64,000 bases of DNA from Rhizobiaceae bacterium. Its GTDB lineage: Bacteria > Pseudomonadota > Alphaproteobacteria > Rhizobiales > Rhizobiaceae. How positions within the stretch are numbered: position 1 is the first letter of the stretch; each line of letters starts with the position of its first letter. The DNA lies in NCBI GenBank assembly GCA_029233925.1, contig JARGOX010000016.1, positions 94,645-158,644 of the forward strand. Reading direction: 5' to 3'. Below, piece by piece: positions 63,067 through 64,000 of this stretch. The translations under genes and the position numbers were made by a program. Under the pieces are notes generated by a model. The model saw nothing but the letters and a program-made list of their open reading frames with translations, was not told where the DNA came from and did not search any database.

Positions 63067-63963
63067 ATGCGATTATCCTTTCGACAGATACAGGCCTTCC
63101 ACGAAGTTGCAAAAACGACAAGTTTCACCATCGCCGCACAGCAAATGAACCTGACCCAGTCTGCAGTCAGCATGCTGGTCAGACAGATGGAAACGGAACT
63201 TGGCCTCAAGCTGTTTGACCGGATAAACCGCTCGGCCCAATTGACCGAGGTAGGATCACAACTCTTGCCAACAGTGGCGCGCGTTTTGAACGACATGCAA
63301 AATGTCGTCGACGGCGCAGCAGATCTCAAAGCGCTGCATCGCGGCACGTTGCGCCTTGCCGTTCCGCAAATGCTTGCCTGCTCATGGCTGCCGACCGTCC
63401 TCAACGATTTCCGCAGCCGGTTTCCGGAAATCGAACTGGATCTGACCGATGTCACAGGCGATACCGTCGTCACGTCGGTGGCGAACAACACGGCTGAAAT
63501 CGGTATAGGACCGGAGAGGGGCGCGCCTTCCGGCGTTGCAATGCGGCAATTGTGGGTGGAGCAAATTCAGGTGGTCTTTCCACGCAACAGCCAACTGGCA
63601 GAGAAACGTGATGGATTGACCTGGCAACAGCTGCAGGCGGAGAAATGGATCCACTATTCCAATGAATTCAATATGCATCTGGAGCGGACCGTCTGGCTTC
63701 GCTCCGTATTGGCAAAATCCGCACATATACGGGTCGGTGGCCTGACCACGGCACTTGCCATGGTGGGTTCAGGCCATGGCCTTACGGCTGCGCCACGCTA
63801 TGCGAAGATGTTTGCAGAACCATTCAACGTGGTATTTCGCTCCATCGCCGGAGAAAACACCGGACGGGCCTTTTGTCTTTATCACCAAACCGGCAGCGCC
63901 CTCTCCCCGGCAGCAAGCGCCTTTGTCGATCTGGTCGATGCCCACGTACCTGGAGGTTTGTAG
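63067..63963 (+). CDS. LysR-family transcriptional regulator
   Basis: The 298-residue product has the LysR helix-turn-helix (RQIQAFHEVAKTTSFTIAAQQMNLTQSAVSMLVRQMETELGLKLFDR) and a substrate-binding domain (LDLTDVTGDTVVTSVANNTAEIGIG). It is divergent from the dadA-like gene and likely controls it and the tctCBA genes. The inducer is unknown. The remaining 37 bases to the window edge hold no feature. Confidence 0.94.
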   Translation: MRLSFRQIQAFHEVAKTTSFTIAAQQMNLTQSAVSMLVRQMETELGLKLFDRINRSAQLTEVGSQLLPTVARVLNDMQNVVDGAADLKALHRGTLRLAVPQMLACSWLPTVLNDFRSRFPEIELDLTDVTGDTVVTSVANNTAEIGIGPERGAPSGVAMRQLWVEQIQVVFPRNSQLAEKRDGLTWQQLQAEKWIHYSNEFNMHLERTVWLRSVLAKSAHIRVGGLTTALAMVGSGHGLTAAPRYAKMFAEPFNVVFRSIAGENTGRAFCLYHQTGSALSPAASAFVDLVDAHVPGGL

Positions 63964-64000
63964 GTTTGGAATGTTTTTGAACGCAAAAAGGCGGCACGGG

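Noticed and set aside
1..64000. CRISPR arrays, insertion sequences, prophage or tRNA genes
   Set aside because: I found no spaced identical repeats, transposase or phage proteins, or tRNA-like cloverleaf sequences on either strand.

Overview
The window looks like ordinary chromosome of an alphaproteobacterium, most likely in the Hyphomicrobiales (rhizobial) lineage. The evidence is an iron regulator that matches RirA, a putative Irr-type box in front of it, DctB/DctD next to a dicarboxylate-type TRAP transporter, a form I CO dehydrogenase cluster in coxMSLDEF order, and moderately high GC coding. I see no tRNA or rRNA genes, no insertion sequences, no phage genes and no CRISPR array. Genes are dense, with many 1-8 base overlaps that suggest translational coupling.

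Layout. 1-5.4 kb: the end of an amidase gene, its LysR regulator, a DUF1007 + NicO pair (Ni/Co handling) and an aminotransferase. 5.4-12.3 kb: a TRAP transporter (dctPQM) with its two-component system dctB-dctD; the leader carries a sigma-54 promoter and two similar inverted repeats upstream. 12.3-15 kb: molybdate transporter modABC. 15.1-22.6 kb: a DUF533 protein, then an IclR-controlled sugar-type ABC cluster with an aldehyde dehydrogenase, and a KDPG aldolase. 22.7-25.5 kb: TrhO, an orphan iron-binding protein and RirA. 25.5-29.1 kb: MerR, SCP2 and acyl-CoA dehydrogenase, followed by two tandem TetR paralogues. 29.6-37.8 kb: coxC-M-S-L-D-E-F, a form I CO dehydrogenase (AYRCSFR motif). 37.9-50.2 kb: an aminotransferase and a urea uptake and urease locus urtABCDE-ureDABCEFG behind a sigma-54 promoter. 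50.3-54.8 kb: a CurA-like reductase and a little-known three-gene set (membrane serine hydrolase, ICMT-like methyltransferase, secreted serine hydrolase). 55-64 kb: hydantoinase/oxoprolinase-like hyuAB, TctABC, a DadA-like oxidase and a LysR regulator.

How it fits together. Two metalloenzyme systems dominate: a Mo/Cu/Fe-S/FAD CO dehydrogenase and a Ni urease. The same 64 kb holds a molybdate importer and a NicO-type Ni/Co transporter, although these are not adjacent to the enzymes. Much of the rest is uptake (TRAP, TTT, two ABC importers, one orphan binding protein) with local regulators. The most interesting regulatory reading is in the noncoding DNA: three 20-bp-spaced direct repeats before coxM, downstream of a gene for a LytTR DNA-binding membrane sensor; sigma-54 elements before dctP and urtA; and paired iron-control elements between fbpA and rirA.
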